From positions 1,860,001 through 1,924,000 of the forward strand of contig NZ_CABVIR010000001.1 of the NCBI RefSeq assembly GCF_902498065.1: 64,000 bases of DNA, written 5' to 3'. A program made the translations under genes and the position numbers. Position 1 is the first letter of the stretch. Every line of letters starts with the position of its first letter. The stretch is from Pseudomonas fluorescens. Its GTDB lineage: Bacteria > Pseudomonadota > Gammaproteobacteria > Pseudomonadales > Pseudomonadaceae. Under the pieces are notes generated by a model, which saw only the letters and a program-made list of their open reading frames with translations, did not search any database and was not told the DNA's origin. This document shows positions 36,186 to 44,974 of this stretch, in pieces.

Positions 36186-37553
36186 TCATGCGTGAGTGAG
36201 GTACCAGCGCCAGTCCTGCTCTCCGACTTCAGCATTGAATTGACGGAACTCGCGCCACTTGATCGCCAAAAATACCTTTAGGAATTCAGCGCCCAGCGCC
36301 TCACGTGCCCACGTTGAATGTTGCAATGCCTGCAACGCTGTCAGCCAGTCGGTAGGTAGAAATTCGGTAGCCTGCTCATAGCCATTACCCTCAATCGCCG
36401 CGCCAGGATCGCTTTGATGAGTGATGCCATGGTGAATGCCCGCAAGTAATGCGGCAGCGGCAAGATACGGGTTGGCATCGGCTCCGCAAATGCGGTGTTC
36501 GATGTGCCGACTTATCGCGGGGCCGCCGGGCACGCGGAACGACACCGTACGATTGTTGACGCCCCAACTTTTGGCCAGCGGCGCGTAGCTACCGGTCTGG
36601 AACCGGCGATATGAATTGGCATGGGGGCAAAATATCGCCAGCGAGTCAAACAAGGTCTCCATCATCCCGCCAATTGAGTGACGCAACAGTGGCGTACCCT
36701 GTGGGTCTTCGCTCGCATAGAGGTTGTTACCCTCCTCGTCGGCCAGACTGACGTGCAAATGCATGCCACTACCGGCCTGGTCGCTGAACGGCTTGGCCAT
36801 GAAGCACGCTTGCAGTCCATGTTTGTTGGCCACCCCTTTGACCAAGCGTTTGTAACGTACGCCTTCATCAATGGCCTGGAGTGCGTCGAAACGATGCTCC
36901 AGCGTCAGCTCGACCTGGCCAGGCGCGTACTCGGAAATGGCCGTGCGTACTGGCAGCCCCTGTAGCGCACAAGCAGCGTAGAGGTCATCAAGAAACGGTT
37001 GAAGCTGCTCCAGTTCGTATACGCCATAAACCTGCGGAGCAGCAGGGCGTACCCCATTGGTTTGCAACGCCGGCTGCGGCCGACCGTTAACATCGCGTTG
37101 CCGGTCCAGCAGGTAAAACTCCAACTCAACGGCCATTACCGGATGGAATCCATCGGCTTGAAGCCGCTCGATGGTATGCACCAGTACGTGGCGCGGGTCG
37201 GCCGGTGCGGCGGGAACACCTTGGGTCGGGTGCATGCTCACCTGCACTTGGCCTGTTGGGTTAGTGCGCCAGGGTTGCAAGGTCAGGCTTCCCGGCAAGG
37301 GGTAGGTCCAGCAATCAGCGTCAGCGACATCCCAGACCAGGCCTGTGTCGTCTACGTCTTCCCCCTGTACAGTCAAGGCAAGAATGGAACTTGGCAGCGG
37401 CCGACCATTTTCGTAGATCGCCAGCAGTTCATCGCGATGCAGCAGTTTGCCCCGTGGAACACCATTGGCGTCGATAAGGAACAACTCGATGCTCCGCACT
37501 TCAGGGTGGGCGGCCAGATAATCTACGGCCTCTTTTTTATCAGCAAATTGCAT
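36186..37553 (-). CDS. glutamine-synthetase family enzyme (gamma-glutamylpolyamine synthetase-like)
   Basis: A 455-residue ligase of the GS fold. ELEFYLLD (metal Glu), GSGMHLHVSL (His), NSYRRF and the ATP/phosphate-loop NRTVSFRVPGG are present, and the C-terminus KWREFRQF is typical of PuuA/SpuI-type enzymes that attach glutamate to putrescine, spermidine or other amines. The ATG at 37553 is chosen because AAGAGG lies 7 bp upstream; a start seven codons earlier has no such site. It follows a class III aminotransferase by 70 bp. Nearby amine-related genes and fragments support amine catabolism; the amine substrate is unknown. Confidence 0.82.
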   Translation of the reverse strand: MQFADKKEAVDYLAAHPEVRSIELFLIDANGVPRGKLLHRDELLAIYENGRPLPSSILALTVQGEDVDDTGLVWDVADADCWTYPLPGSLTLQPWRTNPTGQVQVSMHPTQGVPAAPADPRHVLVHTIERLQADGFHPVMAVELEFYLLDRQRDVNGRPQPALQTNGVRPAAPQVYGVYELEQLQPFLDDLYAACALQGLPVRTAISEYAPGQVELTLEHRFDALQAIDEGVRYKRLVKGVANKHGLQACFMAKPFSDQAGSGMHLHVSLADEEGNNLYASEDPQGTPLLRHSIGGMMETLFDSLAIFCPHANSYRRFQTGSYAPLAKSWGVNNRTVSFRVPGGPAISRHIEHRICGADANPYLAAAALLAGIHHGITHQSDPGAAIEGNGYEQATEFLPTDWLTALQALQHSTWAREALGAEFLKVFLAIKWREFRQFNAEVGEQDWRWYLTHA

Positions 37554-37623
37554 GTCAAACCTCTTAGCGCTCATTCAAGCGACTTGGCAGTATTTGAGAA
37601 AAGTGGGGGCGTCAAACGTCCAC

Positions 37624-39024
37624 TCATGAAGGGATGACCCGAGCGCCAGGTAGGGCAAGCAGCGTGGTCAGCGCGCTATCCAGTTCACCGATCAGCCTGT
37701 CGACATCCGCATCACTTGTCTGTGGACAGCACAGGGTCATGTTGTGAAAAGGCGTGATCAGGATTCCGCGATTGATCAGATACAGGTGCAGCGCCATTTG
37801 AAGGCTGTCATGAAAAGCCGCCTCGGCTTGCGCACCCGTTCTGGGCGGGGAGGCACAGAATTGAAACTCACAACGAGCCCCCAACTCGGTGACAGACCAG
37901 TTCAGTCGGTGCCGCTTGAACAACCCTCGAAATCCCTGGGCCAGTCTTGAGGCCAGGGGCAGCATGTGTTGGTAGGCAGACGCTGTCATGACCTCTTCGA
38001 GGCTGACTCGCATGCAACGCATCGCCAGTGCATTGGCGGACAGCGTCGTTCCCATGCCGCTGTGGCCATGCCCGCCACTCTCTTCGCTGATGGTCTTCTG
38101 AGCGGCTTTCATTGCCAAGGCAACTTGCTCGGTCACGCCAAACACAGCGCAAGGCACGCCCCCTGCGATGGGTTTACCCACCACAAAAAAGTCGGGTTTC
38201 AAATCCCATTGGCGAGTGCATCCACCGATGCCGGTAGAAATAGTGTGGGTCTCATCAATGACCAACAGGCTGCCATATTTAAGGGTCAATTCGCGGCACT
38301 TTTGCATGAATCCCGGATCGGGCAGGACCATGCCTATGTTTGTCATCGCCGGCTCGCACATCAGCGCGCACACATCGCCCTGGGCTAAAGCAGCCTCCAG
38401 CGCGCCGACATCGTTGAAGGGGATGGATCGACTGTATTGGGTCAAGTCGTAGGCTTGGCCCACAAGACCTGCACGGTGCACCGTTTTGCCGTCGCGGTAG
38501 CGCACCATCACGTCATCCACGGTGCCGTGATAGCAGCCGTCGAACACCAGCAAAACGTTGCGTTTGGTGATAGCGCGCGCCCAGCGCAGAACGTAACGAT
38601 TGGCGTCAGTCGCATTGGCGGTCACCTGCCAATAAGGCAGCTCAAAGCGCTGAGCCAGCAACTCTGCGCAGACCACCGCGTCTTCGCCAGGCAGCATCGT
38701 TGTCAGGCCATTATTGGCCTGCTCTGCGATGGCGCGGGCGATAGGATCAGGTGAATGGCCAAACATAGTGCCTGTGTCGCCCAGGCAAAAGTCTATGTAG
38801 TCATGACCGTCAACATCGGTGAAGCGTGCCCCTTTGGCACGCTGGACGAAGAGCGGAGAAGGCATCGACCAATCGCTCATCCAGTGCATGGGAACACCGT
38901 TGAACAGATTCGCCTTGGCACGCTTGGCCAACGCCATTGACGTTGGGTTGCTTTCTATAAAACGGGCACGCTCGGAGGCGGTAAACGCAGCAATCGCTGG
39001 TTCACTAATTCCACTTTTCGACAT
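37624..39024 (-). CDS. class III aminotransferase (glutamate-1-semialdehyde aminotransferase-like)
   Basis: A 466-residue PLP enzyme. The cofactor-binding Asp is in LLVIDETHT, the PLP Lys in FFVVGKPIAGGVP, and the phosphate-contact region DANRYVLRWARA is present. DETHT and the overall order resemble GSA aminotransferase, but the gene is in a catabolic context rather than heme synthesis, so it is more likely an amino- or omega-amino-acid aminotransferase. The ATG at 39024 is preferred to a TTG two codons upstream. It heads the unit that continues into the GS-like gene. Confidence 0.82.
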   Translation of the reverse strand: MSKSGISEPAIAAFTASERARFIESNPTSMALAKRAKANLFNGVPMHWMSDWSMPSPLFVQRAKGARFTDVDGHDYIDFCLGDTGTMFGHSPDPIARAIAEQANNGLTTMLPGEDAVVCAELLAQRFELPYWQVTANATDANRYVLRWARAITKRNVLLVFDGCYHGTVDDVMVRYRDGKTVHRAGLVGQAYDLTQYSRSIPFNDVGALEAALAQGDVCALMCEPAMTNIGMVLPDPGFMQKCRELTLKYGSLLVIDETHTISTGIGGCTRQWDLKPDFFVVGKPIAGGVPCAVFGVTEQVALAMKAAQKTISEESGGHGHSGMGTTLSANALAMRCMRVSLEEVMTASAYQHMLPLASRLAQGFRGLFKRHRLNWSVTELGARCEFQFCASPPRTGAQAEAAFHDSLQMALHLYLINRGILITPFHNMTLCCPQTSDADVDRLIGELDSALTTLLALPGARVIPS

Positions 39025-39039
39025 GATCAAAACCCTATG

Positions 39040-39059
39040 TTAATTATCAAATTAATTAA
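39040..39059. promoter_or_regulatory. palindrome upstream of the aminotransferase gene
   Basis: TTAATTA and TAATTAA with a 6-bp spacer, just upstream of the aminotransferase ATG: a possible repressor site. Confidence 0.35.
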
Positions 39060-39164
39060 AAGCCGTTGCCGTTCAGATAGGAAAACAACCCATCGCTGCA
39101 TTCATTCTCCTATCAGTTCCTAAATGACCGGTGAATACCGTACAGTGAACTTACAAGTTCTGTG

Positions 39165-39189
39165 ATATATCGCGATTTAATATATCGCG
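39165..39189. repeat. 10-bp direct repeat ATATATCGCG (two copies)
   Basis: Two exact copies 15 bp apart start to start, in the aminotransferase promoter region. This may be a regulator site with tandem half-sites. Confidence 0.4.
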
Positions 39190-39324
39190 GTGATAGCCGC
39201 CGCCCCACCCAGGATCATTCGTTGATCGCGCTGGAGAGTATTCAAACTTAATAGCCGGCTTGAGTAGATCAAATGCTCGGTTTTACTTTCGGCCAAAAGA
39301 GAATAAACCGTCCGTGTCCTGATC

Positions 39325-40110
39325 TCAGGCTTGAGGGGCTTTGTTCTCGACCAGACAGTTCCCGCCATCCACCACGATGACTTCACCGGTGATGTAACTG
39401 GATTCAGGAGACGCCAGAAATGCAACCGCCGCCGCCACTTCGCGAGGACTGCCTGCCCGCCCTATTGGGGTGAAGCGCCCCGCCTCTGCTTCAACGGGGG
39501 AGGATGACCCCGTCGTGATCCAGCCGGGAGCAACGCTGTTTACAGTGATCCCCTGCTTGGCTACTTCAAGTGCAAGCCCCATGCTCATGCCAACCATTGC
39601 GGCCTTAGCGGCGCTATAAGCGGCTTCGCCCGGATTGCTGCACCTGGTGCCCGTGGTGGAACTGATATTGACAATACGCCCGTAATTTCGCGCCCTCATA
39701 CCGGGCAAAACGGCCCGAGTTAGAAGAAAAGCTGTCGTTAAGTTTCTTGCCAGTGACAGATTCCATTCATGCAGTTCCATCGCTGCCAACTCCGAGAAAA
39801 TCTCGGGGCTTCCTTGCATGGCCATTCCCGCATTATTCACCAGAATATCGACCCGCCCCCAGACTGACTCTGCCCATAGGCTGAATTCACGCACCTGACT
39901 TTCATCCGTGAGGTCAATTGGCCGACCTTCAACTTCAAACCCTTCGAGGCGTAGCTCTTTAACCCGATCCGCGATGCGGTTGCTGCTGGCGGTGACGATC
40001 AATTTCGCCCCAGATGCACCTAGCCTGCGAGCGATCGCCATACCAATACCTGCTTCACTTCCGGCACCACTGACAAGTGCCACATGCCCTCTAAAATCGG
40101 TATTAAACAT
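39325..40110 (-). CDS. short-chain dehydrogenase/reductase
   Basis: A 261-residue SDR: cofactor motif SGAGSEAGIGMAIA near residues 14-27, NNAGMA, catalytic Ser of NISSTTG and Tyr/Lys in AAYSAAKAAM, and the C-terminal SYITGEVIVVDGG. It resembles 3-ketoacyl-ACP-reductase or glucose-dehydrogenase-like enzymes; the substrate cannot be told. It is divergent from a LysR gene (97 bp), which probably controls it. GGGGGGAGC precedes the ATG. Confidence 0.85.
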   Translation of the reverse strand: MFNTDFRGHVALVSGAGSEAGIGMAIARRLGASGAKLIVTASSNRIADRVKELRLEGFEVEGRPIDLTDESQVREFSLWAESVWGRVDILVNNAGMAMQGSPEIFSELAAMELHEWNLSLARNLTTAFLLTRAVLPGMRARNYGRIVNISSTTGTRCSNPGEAAYSAAKAAMVGMSMGLALEVAKQGITVNSVAPGWITTGSSSPVEAEAGRFTPIGRAGSPREVAAAVAFLASPESSYITGEVIVVDGGNCLVENKAPQA

Positions 40111-40162
40111 GGTGCTCCCCCCGTACTGAATTTGTAATAGGAGTGGAAATTAGGCTAATAAA

Positions 40163-40191
40163 TCTGATAAATAAAGACGATCATTATCAGA
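40163..40191. promoter_or_regulatory. LysR-type operator between SDR and lysR genes
   Basis: TCTGATAA and TTATCAGA form a perfect 8-bp inverted repeat with a 13-bp spacer, in the middle of the 97-bp divergent gap. Size and position suit the activator site of the adjacent LysR protein. Confidence 0.55.
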
Positions 40192-40207
40192 AAATTTGAC
40201 AACCATA

Positions 40208-41113
40208 ATGGCGTTTACCAGCGAGTCACTTAAAGTTTTCCTCTCGGTCGTGGACAGCGGCTCCTTTTCCGCCGCCGCACGAAAATTAGGCCGGGTTCCC
40301 TCCGCTATCAACATGGCGGTGTCACAGCTTGAAGCAGAGCTGGATCTCTTGCTTTTTGACCGATCAACCCGCAAAGCCATTCCTACAGCAGCCGCCAAAG
40401 CACTTGAGCCCCAAGCAAGACAGGTCGCGAGCCAGTTAAACCTGCTGGACGCGCATGCCCTCCAGCTTCATCAGGGGTTGGAGGGGCGCTTGATCCTTGC
40501 GATGGCGCCGGAGCTGCAAACAGGCGTATGGAATCGCCCGCTGTCAATTATCGCCAGAGAGTTTCCTACGCTTGAAATCGAGATTCGCTCCGCGTCCCAT
40601 CCGGAGGCGATGCGCATGCTCCATGAAGGGCGTGTGCAATTGGCACTTGGATTTGAACGACCAGGGCTTGACGAGCGGGAGACGTTTCTTGAAGCGGGGA
40701 GCCAATTGTTAGTAGCAGTTGCCTCTCCAGATCATCCGGCGGCCGCCGGCAAGAAAAGCCCCTTAGGTGAAGAGCAACTGGTCAACGTTCGGCAGATCAT
40801 CGTTGCTACTGGAGGACCTACAGACTCTGACCCACGTGTTGTGCTGTCGCGGCGGATTTGGCTCAGCGACAGTTATCTGGCAACGCTGGATCTGGTGCAG
40901 CAAGGATTGGGCTGGGCTTATCTTCCACAACCGCTGGTACAACCTCTAATCACTTCGGGCGTATTGACGGAGGTGGTGTTTGACAACATGCCGAGTCAGA
41001 TGCGGTTATGGGTCGATATCATCTGGGTGAAGAACCGACCTCTGGGGCTGGGAGCGAGTCGTTACCTGAGTCTGATGCGCGAAATTGTCGAGGGCGAGCC
41101 TCGTCGTGTTTGA
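40208..41113 (+). CDS. LysR-family transcriptional regulator
   Basis: A 301-residue LysR protein: N-terminal helix-turn-helix (LKVFLSVVDSGSFSAAARKL, then SAINMAVSQLEAELDLLLFDR) and a C-terminal periplasmic-binding-like effector domain. The ATG at 40208 gives the usual short lead; an upstream TTG is possible. It is divergent from the SDR gene and shares a palindromic operator with it. Base composition appears somewhat lower in GC than the flanking catabolic genes by eye. Confidence 0.87.
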   Translation: MAFTSESLKVFLSVVDSGSFSAAARKLGRVPSAINMAVSQLEAELDLLLFDRSTRKAIPTAAAKALEPQARQVASQLNLLDAHALQLHQGLEGRLILAMAPELQTGVWNRPLSIIAREFPTLEIEIRSASHPEAMRMLHEGRVQLALGFERPGLDERETFLEAGSQLLVAVASPDHPAAAGKKSPLGEEQLVNVRQIIVATGGPTDSDPRVVLSRRIWLSDSYLATLDLVQQGLGWAYLPQPLVQPLITSGVLTEVVFDNMPSQMRLWVDIIWVKNRPLGLGASRYLSLMREIVEGEPRRV

Positions 41114-41440
41114 TGAGTCAAAAATTACGGGCCATTCTTAGTGGCCGCCAACTGCTTCCTCTGGCGTGAGCCGAAGCCTGGCGTTCTACGAGAGAAGGCA
41201 CTCGATGAATCCGGCACGCCGTTCCTCGCTGGCGGCTTGCTCGATGGTTACCTGGAGCTCGCCGCTTACTTCGAGCAGCTCGGTATCTCGACAGGTGAGT
41301 TTGATTTGGCTAACCCAACGATCGCGAAGGCGTTTTTACACACTCTGGGCCACAAGCAGCCGGCCGCCGCGTATGGGGCGGTTGTACGGGTATGAAGTCC
41401 TAGCAAAAAGGACGTCCGTTATACCCTGGACCTGGAAGCC
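41114..41440. other. intergenic region without a supported gene
   Basis: 327 bp between the convergent lysR and AraC-type genes. A short plus-strand frame (41141-41395, 84 codons) and a minus-strand frame without a start codon (about 41184-41338) are open, but neither matches a family I recognise nor has a ribosome site. It may be decayed coding sequence. Confidence 0.35.
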
Positions 41441-42403
41441 TCATACCGTTCCGATAGACGCCGTCACATCACGTTGACCGGTTTCATCCAATGCCTTCCT
41501 TTGCCGGTACTCACGCGGGGAACAGGCATGCAGGCTCCTGAACACCCGTGAAAAATGCGCGGCATCCTGATACCCCCAGGCGAATGCAATGTCGGTGATC
41601 GAACGGTGCGCCAGCGCCGGCTCCAGCAAAGACAACGCCGCCTGCTCCAGGCGCTTGCGTTGAATGTAGCGGCACACCGATTCGTTGTCGCTTTCGAACA
41701 ACCGGTACAACTGCCGTACCGACATGCGCATCTGTTCGGCAATACTTGCCGGGCTCAATTGCGCGCTGCCCAGTTGCTCGCGAATCAAGCGCTCTGCCTG
41801 CAGGCGCAGGGAGTCCACCGGCACGTTACGCAGGTCGTATTGCATCATCGGTTGCAGCAGCGAGATCAGTGCGTTCTCAAGCGCCCCGCCCTCTTCGGCA
41901 TTGGCCCAGTGGTCCAGCTCGCCGGAAGCGACCTGGCGAACCATGGTGCGCAGCAATTGGCCGCTCATACCCACGGTCGACAGCTTGCCGTAACGACAAG
42001 CCTGACCGCGCAGGGCATCAAGTTTATGCCGAGGAAGGTGGATCGACACATGTCTAAACAGTCCGCGAGGCAGCATCTCGATTGCCCGTGCCGAATCCAG
42101 CAATGCCAGTTCGCCTTCCTGCAGTTGCAAGGTATGGCTTTCCAGGAGAATTTCCATAGCCCCCTGCTGTTGCAGCACCAGAAAGCAAAAGCGATCGTCG
42201 GCGCGATCCGTGCTGCCTTTGCGGCGGCTGATGGAGCCGGCGTTGCTACGGATATGGGCGACCTCCGTGCCACCCAAGTTACGCCGCTCGATTTCGCCGA
42301 TGAACAAGGACTGGCTATGGGCATAACGCGTGGCGAACCGACCGCAGACCTCCTCGACGTTGAGGTTCCAGTGGTGTAGGTCGGTAGCTGCGTGCTCAAT
42401 CAT
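41441..42403 (-). CDS. AraC-family regulator, FeaR-like
   Basis: A 320-residue protein with an N-terminal AraC-binding-like domain of the FeaR type (FCFLVLQQQGAMEI and LLDSARAIEMLPRGLF) and two C-terminal helix-turn-helix units (ASIAEQMRMSVRQLYRLFE; ITDIAFAWGYQDAAHFSRVFR). FeaR-like regulators control aromatic amine or phenylacetaldehyde catabolism, matching the aldehyde dehydrogenase immediately upstream (117 bp). The ATG at 42403 is preceded by AGGA; a longer frame exists but would lack a ribosome site. Confidence 0.85.
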   Translation of the reverse strand: MIEHAATDLHHWNLNVEEVCGRFATRYAHSQSLFIGEIERRNLGGTEVAHIRSNAGSISRRKGSTDRADDRFCFLVLQQQGAMEILLESHTLQLQEGELALLDSARAIEMLPRGLFRHVSIHLPRHKLDALRGQACRYGKLSTVGMSGQLLRTMVRQVASGELDHWANAEEGGALENALISLLQPMMQYDLRNVPVDSLRLQAERLIREQLGSAQLSPASIAEQMRMSVRQLYRLFESDNESVCRYIQRKRLEQAALSLLEPALAHRSITDIAFAWGYQDAAHFSRVFRSLHACSPREYRQRKALDETGQRDVTASIGTV

Positions 42404-42520
42404 GAGGCCATCCTGCGGTGCGGCGTGTATATTTAATGCACCTTTCACGTGATTTAGGAGATTTATTCCCGTTTCAATACGCTATGCATACAACGCGCCA
42501 AAACAGGGATGGCCGATCGT

Positions 42521-44008
42521 TCAATAACGAATCATCACCGATTTCAACTCAGTGTAATCCTCGATAAATGCACTGCCGAACTCTCGTCCGACACCCGACG
42601 CCTTGCTTCCGCCGAAAGGTACCGAAGGGTCGAGGAAGGTGTGCATATTGACCCATACCGTGCCCGCCTCGATCTGCGGAATCAGGCGCAACGCCTTGCT
42701 CAAGTCGTTGGTCCAGAGACTCGCCGTGAGACCATAAGGCGAGTCGTTCATCCACTCCACCAATTGCTGCTCATCATCAAACGGCAGCACACAGACAATC
42801 GGGCCAAACGTCTCTTCGTGCAGCAACGGATCGTCCGCGCCATTGGCCATGACCACCGTCGGTTCGACGAAGTATCCTGCACGCTCCACAGCACGGCCGC
42901 CGCATACCACGTGGTTGCTCGCATGAGCACGCCGGAAGAAGCCGATAATTTTTTCAAAGTGAACACTGTTGGCTAGCGGTCCAAACTGCGTTTCGGCGTC
43001 CAGCGCGTTACCGATGCGCAATTGCCCCAGCGCCTTGCCCAGTTTCTCGGTCAACTCGGCGACCAGCGAGCGGTGCACGTACAAGCGCTCCGGCGCCGCG
43101 CACACTTGCCCCTGATGGACAAAGGCCGTCTGCACAATGCCCGCCACCGCACCATCGACGTTGGCATCGGCAAGAAACGCCGCGGCGTTCTTGCCACCCA
43201 GTTCCAGCGTTGCGCGGGTCAGGTTGGCTGCCATCGCCGCCCTGCCCACCGCCAGGCCGGTCGGCACTGAACCAGTAAAGGCGACTTTGCGCACCAGGGG
43301 ATGTTCGATCAACTGCTGGCCAATCGAGCCGCGACCGTTGAGCACGTTGAACACACCCGCAGGAATGCCCGCTTCGATAGCCAGCTCCGCGATACGCAGC
43401 AGGGTCAGGGGCGTGAATTCGCTGGGTTTGATCACGACGGTGCAGCCTGTGACCAGTGCCGAGGCGATCTTCCAGATGCCGATCATTACAGAAAAATTCC
43501 ACGGGACAATACCGGCTACGACCCCCACCGGCTCACGACGAGTAAACGCGGTGTACTGCTCGCCGGCAAAGGACGGTAGTGACGGCGTCATTGTCTCGCC
43601 CGTGATCTTGGTCGCCCAGCCGGCAAAATAACGCAGGAACACTACGCTTTGAGCGATCTCCAGACCGCGCGCCAGGTTGATTGACTTGCCCGAGCACACA
43701 GTTTCAAGCTGCGCGAGTTCGTCACCGTTGGCTTCGATAAGGTCGGCCAGTTTGTTCAATAGCACGCCTTTGACATAGGGCAAAGTCTGCGCCCAGCTGC
43801 CCTTGAAGGCTTTAGCGGCGCCCGCGACGGCACTCTCGACCTCGGCTGCCGACGCCTCATGGACGCTGGCCACCGTTAGCGCGGTAGATGGGTCCACCAC
43901 CGCGAAGGCGGGTGTCAGTGAGTCGACCTGGTATTGGCCGTCGATGAAATGCCCATGCTCGCGAGCGAGAAATGCCTGCACTGCAGGCAGCAATTGAATG
44001 TCGGTCAT
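42521..44008 (-). CDS. phenylacetaldehyde-type aldehyde dehydrogenase
   Basis: A 495-residue NAD(P)-dependent aldehyde dehydrogenase with Asn171 (VPWNFSV), Glu269 (LELGGKN) and Cys303 (HQGQVCAAPERLY). The QVCAAPERLYVHRS string and the C-terminus LKSVMIRY resemble FeaB/StyD phenylacetaldehyde dehydrogenases. It sits 21 bp after the COG4313 protein and 69 bp further from the GMC alcohol dehydrogenase, suggesting a consecutive alcohol to aldehyde to acid oxidation. The FeaR-like regulator downstream supports an aryl-acetaldehyde substrate; other aldehydes cannot be excluded. Confidence 0.82.
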   Translation of the reverse strand: MTDIQLLPAVQAFLAREHGHFIDGQYQVDSLTPAFAVVDPSTALTVASVHEASAAEVESAVAGAAKAFKGSWAQTLPYVKGVLLNKLADLIEANGDELAQLETVCSGKSINLARGLEIAQSVVFLRYFAGWATKITGETMTPSLPSFAGEQYTAFTRREPVGVVAGIVPWNFSVMIGIWKIASALVTGCTVVIKPSEFTPLTLLRIAELAIEAGIPAGVFNVLNGRGSIGQQLIEHPLVRKVAFTGSVPTGLAVGRAAMAANLTRATLELGGKNAAAFLADANVDGAVAGIVQTAFVHQGQVCAAPERLYVHRSLVAELTEKLGKALGQLRIGNALDAETQFGPLANSVHFEKIIGFFRRAHASNHVVCGGRAVERAGYFVEPTVVMANGADDPLLHEETFGPIVCVLPFDDEQQLVEWMNDSPYGLTASLWTNDLSKALRLIPQIEAGTVWVNMHTFLDPSVPFGGSKASGVGREFGSAFIEDYTELKSVMIRY

Positions 44009-44029
44009 GATGCCGTTTCCTTGAAAGGT

Positions 44030-44905
44030 TTAGAGAGGCAGAGCGATGTTCAGCCAGAGCTTGTCGCCCTCGGGGCGGTTCTGCACATCGAACTCGTGCT
44101 GCACCCGAACGGCGACGTTGATGCCGTTCTTCGCCGTGTAGGCCACCTGCGGACCCAGTGCGAAGGCGCGGCCCTTGAAGTCGCCCAACACCGCGCCGTC
44201 ACCGCTGTCACCCGTGAGCTGCTTGTAGGCGTAGCCGCCGACACCGAAGGCCCATTGGCCGACATGCTTGGCCGCAACGAAATCGGCATGCAGTTCGTTA
44301 CCTGAACGATAATCGGTGGCGTGGTTCTCGAAGTTGTAATCGAACATGGTCTTCATCGAGAACTCGTAGCCGGCAGGGTTCAGATAGGTGAAGTCCACCA
44401 GTGGCTCGATCGTCATATAGTTGCGTCCGAGGTTGGCCAGATCGTTCTTGTCGTAGTTGCCGGTAGGCAGGTACAGGTCCACCCCGGTAATGACGTGCCA
44501 ATTACCAAAATGCCAACCGAGTGCGATCGGGTCGAAGATCAAATCGCCGATACCGCCCTGCCGCTGACGCGCGCCGTTGAGGTTCTTGACGTTGACATCG
44601 GCGTACACCAGGAACGCGTGCATGGCCCAGTCGCCGCCGAGGATTTTCTTATCGGTGACATGGATCAGCCGCGCGATGCTGGCGAAAGTGGCGACCTCGA
44701 AATCATCGAACACCGGCGACTTGTTCTTGAACGAGTCGGCGCTGTAGAACATGTTGTAATTGACCAGGTAGGTTCCCGCCGGCGGCATGTAGCCGGTAAG
44801 GAAGCCCTCGCTACCGTTGGCGTACGCGCCACCCCCGCCTTCAGTGCCCCAGGCCAGGTTCGACAGGGCTAGCCCCAACCCTATTACAGCCAGTTTCTTG
44901 TACAT
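44030..44905 (-). CDS. MetA-pathway/COG4313 outer-membrane protein
   Basis: A 291-residue exported protein: signal peptide LAVIGLGLALSNLAWG, then GYMPPAGTYLVNYNMFYSAD and strands such as LPTGNYDKNDLANLGRNYMT, typical of the family annotated as involved in the meta-pathway of phenol degradation (SphA-like barrel). Such proteins are thought to be channels for hydrophobic substrates. AAAAGG precedes the ATG at 44905. It lies between the GMC alcohol dehydrogenase and the aldehyde dehydrogenase, the expected place for an uptake porin of that pathway. Confidence 0.82.
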   Translation of the reverse strand: MYKKLAVIGLGLALSNLAWGTEGGGGAYANGSEGFLTGYMPPAGTYLVNYNMFYSADSFKNKSPVFDDFEVATFASIARLIHVTDKKILGGDWAMHAFLVYADVNVKNLNGARQRQGGIGDLIFDPIALGWHFGNWHVITGVDLYLPTGNYDKNDLANLGRNYMTIEPLVDFTYLNPAGYEFSMKTMFDYNFENHATDYRSGNELHADFVAAKHVGQWAFGVGGYAYKQLTGDSGDGAVLGDFKGRAFALGPQVAYTAKNGINVAVRVQHEFDVQNRPEGDKLWLNIALPL

Positions 44906-44974
44906 GCGAATACCTTTTTGCAGACGACAGGAGGCCGTCCCGCCGCCCATCGGCGGGATCGTTACGAAGGACGG

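Larger units (their letters stand above)
39025..39324. other. intergenic region between aminotransferase and SDR genes
   Basis: 300 bp with no supported gene. It holds the inverted repeat TTAATTA-N6-TAATTAA (39040-39059), 16 bp upstream of the aminotransferase start, and a 10-bp direct repeat ATATATCGCG at 39165-39174 and 39180-39189. No terminator was found after the SDR gene. Confidence 0.45.

Noticed and set aside
41141..41395. 84-codon plus-strand frame between lysR and the AraC-type gene
   Set aside because: No ribosome site, no recognisable family and competing frames on the other strand; not supported as a gene.
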